From positions 1-6,661 of the forward strand of contig DAOWFV010000172.1 in assembly GCA_030637805.1 (NCBI GenBank): DNA of 6,661 bases. The letters are read 5' to 3'. The notes beneath the pieces are model-generated. The model searched no databases. It saw nothing but the letters and a program-made list of their open reading frames with translations, and had not been told where the DNA came from. Shown here in pieces: positions 5,669-6,661 of this stretch (within the stretch, counting starts at the first letter, position 1; each line of letters starts with the position of its first letter). This stretch comes from Acidobacteriota bacterium. Its GTDB lineage: Bacteria > Acidobacteriota > Thermoanaerobaculia > Thermoanaerobaculales > Sulfomarinibacteraceae. The translations under genes and the position numbers were made by a program.

Positions 5669-5996
5669 CCGCACACCTCACCAGCTTTCTGTTGCGGCCA
5701 GCGATGCACCGACCCAGCAGGTCGCAGATTGCAGGTGCCAGGGCAAAGGTCGCAGGTCGCACATCGCAGGTCTCAGGTCTCAGGTCTCAGGGCGCACATC
5801 ACACATCGCAAGTCGCAGAAGAATCGTTGGCTGGACTCCTGGATGCAAAGCCCATTCTGGCCCTTTCGTGAGCTCCCTGCTAGCTAAGACCTGAGACCTG
5901 AAACCTGAGACCTGACTTGTGACCTGAGACCTGATACCCCAAATCGCCCGGTAGGCGCTTCGCCGCCCACGCGACGAAATCCGGTGAAAAATGCGG
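5669..5996. mobile_element. Heptad inverted-array element, copy C (328 bp)
   Basis: Order: imperfect terminal repeat CCGCACACCTCACC (5669-5682), left flank (to 5717), left arm of 14 heptads (5718-5815), core (5816-5889), right arm (5890-5936, six heptads with a 5-base interruption at 5918-5922), tail (5937-5982), terminal repeat GGTGAAAAATGCGG (5983-5996). The terminal repeats agree at 10 of 14 positions. 5767-5791 pairs with 5890-5914 at 24 of 25 positions, again with a 98-base loop as in copy A. The last eight left-arm heptads (5760-5815) match copy A 3981-4036 unit by unit at 52 of 56 bases. Boundaries rest on comparison with copy B. A 64-bp spacer (5605-5668) with no gene separates it from B. 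It lies directly upstream of the lipoprotein gene at 6010. Confidence 0.8.
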
Positions 5997-6009
5997 TTAC
6001 AGTGAGGGA

Positions 6010-6661
6010 GTGAAAAGCGGATTGCGGCTCCTCCTGGGCGCGGCGGTGATCATTCTCGCCGTTGGGCCTGCCTGCCGGCTCCAGCCGCGCCACACCGGAG
6101 ACATCGACGAGATCAGGGAGAGCGGTGAGCTGCGGGTGGTGGTTCGGCCCGGTTTCTTCGCCACTCCAGAGAGTGGTGATCAGGATCTCCGCGAGGCCTC
6201 GCTGCTCCGCCATCTGGCGGGACGCATCGGGGTGAGAGTGCGCTGGATCGAGGCCGCTCGCAACGACCGGGTCCTGGAGATGCTCGTTGAGGGGCTCGCC
6301 GACCTTGCCGTGTCCCGGTTCTCGCCTGGGTCGCTGCTCGACGAGGAGGTCCGAGCCTGCGCCGCGGTCGCATGGGTGGAGGACCAGTTGATCGCCGGAC
6401 CCGCTTCCGGCGTCACGGACTTCCAGGCGGCCCGTGGGGGCGCCGTGCACATTCACCGCTCGGACATCACTGAAAGCCTTCGTAGCTTCCTGGATGAGGA
6501 GGGCCTGTCGGTGGAGACGGTGCCGGAGGAGGTGCCCACCGAAGAGGTTTTGCGCAGGGTGGGCTCAGGTCGCTACTCCTTGACGGTGGCCGACTCGGCG
6601 ATCACCCACGCCATGCGCGCGGGGGAACGAATGGTCATCGTCGGCCCGGTGGCGGAACGCC
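6010..6661 (+). CDS. Lipoprotein with MltF-like/family 3 substrate-binding domain, N-terminal part
   Basis: The frame is open to the window end; 217 residues are visible. A basic N-terminus and hydrophobic stretch (LLLGAAVIILAVGPAC) end at Cys22, which fits a lipoprotein signal, although Gly at -3 is not the canonical residue. From about residue 40, ELRVVVRPGFF starts a periplasmic binding-protein pattern: LLRHLAGRIGVRVRWIEA, then a segment ending LVEGLADLAVSRFS, and later YSLTVADSAITHAM, which resembles the substrate-binding half of the membrane-bound lytic transglycosylase MltF. Whether a transglycosylase (SLT) domain follows cannot be seen. GTG 6010 gives the complete signal peptide, but the purine-rich GAGGGA abuts it directly; TTG 6022 is an alternative with GGGAG 11 bases upstream, though it would lose the N-terminal Lys. 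Copy C ends 14 bp before the start, so its promoter probably lies in or near the repeat element. Confidence 0.7.
   Translation, partial: MKSGLRLLLGAAVIILAVGPACRLQPRHTGDIDEIRESGELRVVVRPGFFATPESGDQDLREASLLRHLAGRIGVRVRWIEAARNDRVLEMLVEGLADLAVSRFSPGSLLDEEVRACAAVAWVEDQLIAGPASGVTDFQAARGGAVHIHRSDITESLRSFLDEEGLSVETVPEEVPTEEVLRRVGSGRYSLTVADSAITHAMRAGERMVIVGPVAER

Noticed and set aside
5308..5894. Open reading frames across copies B and C on both strands, with peptides such as SQVSGLRSQV
   Set aside because: They are translations of the 7-bp repeats in shifting frames. Composition is low-complexity, frames overlap on both strands, and no family is recognisable.

Overview
The window is GC-rich, gene-dense bacterial DNA from a probable Gram-negative, environmental, little-studied lineage. 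An Acidobacteriota-like or deltaproteobacterial-like source is my best guess. It rests on the mix of gene families (a DUF2298 membrane protein, an ArsS/peroxidase-like pair, a lipoprotein with a periplasmic-binding fold) and on GC content, not on a phylogenetic marker. There is no rRNA, tRNA or CRISPR array. Both ends of the window cut through genes.

Left half (1-3963, all + strand): the C-terminal part of a DUF2298/YYY-type multi-spanning membrane protein; a polyprenyl-phosphate-type family 2 glycosyltransferase with two C-terminal membrane helices; a small CxxC protein of the carboxymuconolactone decarboxylase/AhpD-like class; and the radical SAM enzyme ArsS. The first two look like an envelope glycosylation pair. 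The last two are a recognised pair associated with arsenosugar biosynthesis. The methyltransferase ArsM, which supplies the ArsS substrate, is not in the window.

Right half (3964-6661): a minus-strand gene (4162-5304) for an unrecognised single-span membrane protein with a TPR-like region and a small beta-rich C-terminal domain, then the start of a + strand lipoprotein resembling the substrate-binding part of MltF (6010 to the window end). Both gene-free stretches here are occupied by an unusual repeat family. Three copies (A 3981-4138, B 5296-5604, C 5669-5996) each have a left array of 7-bp units (consensus CAGGTCK), a conserved core of about 70 bp, and a right array of 7-bp units (consensus CCTGARA) that is the reverse complement of the left array. 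B and C also carry conserved outer flanks ending in terminal inverted repeats, 17 bp and perfect in B. Each copy can fold into one very long hairpin. Copy A fills the gap between two convergent genes; B and C fill the 705-bp gap between two divergent genes. The left end of B overlaps the first codons of the 4162-5304 gene and appears to supply its ribosome binding site and start codon.

This heptad element family is the most interesting content of the window. It looks like a non-autonomous mobile or structured-nucleic-acid element and matches no standard element class I can name.
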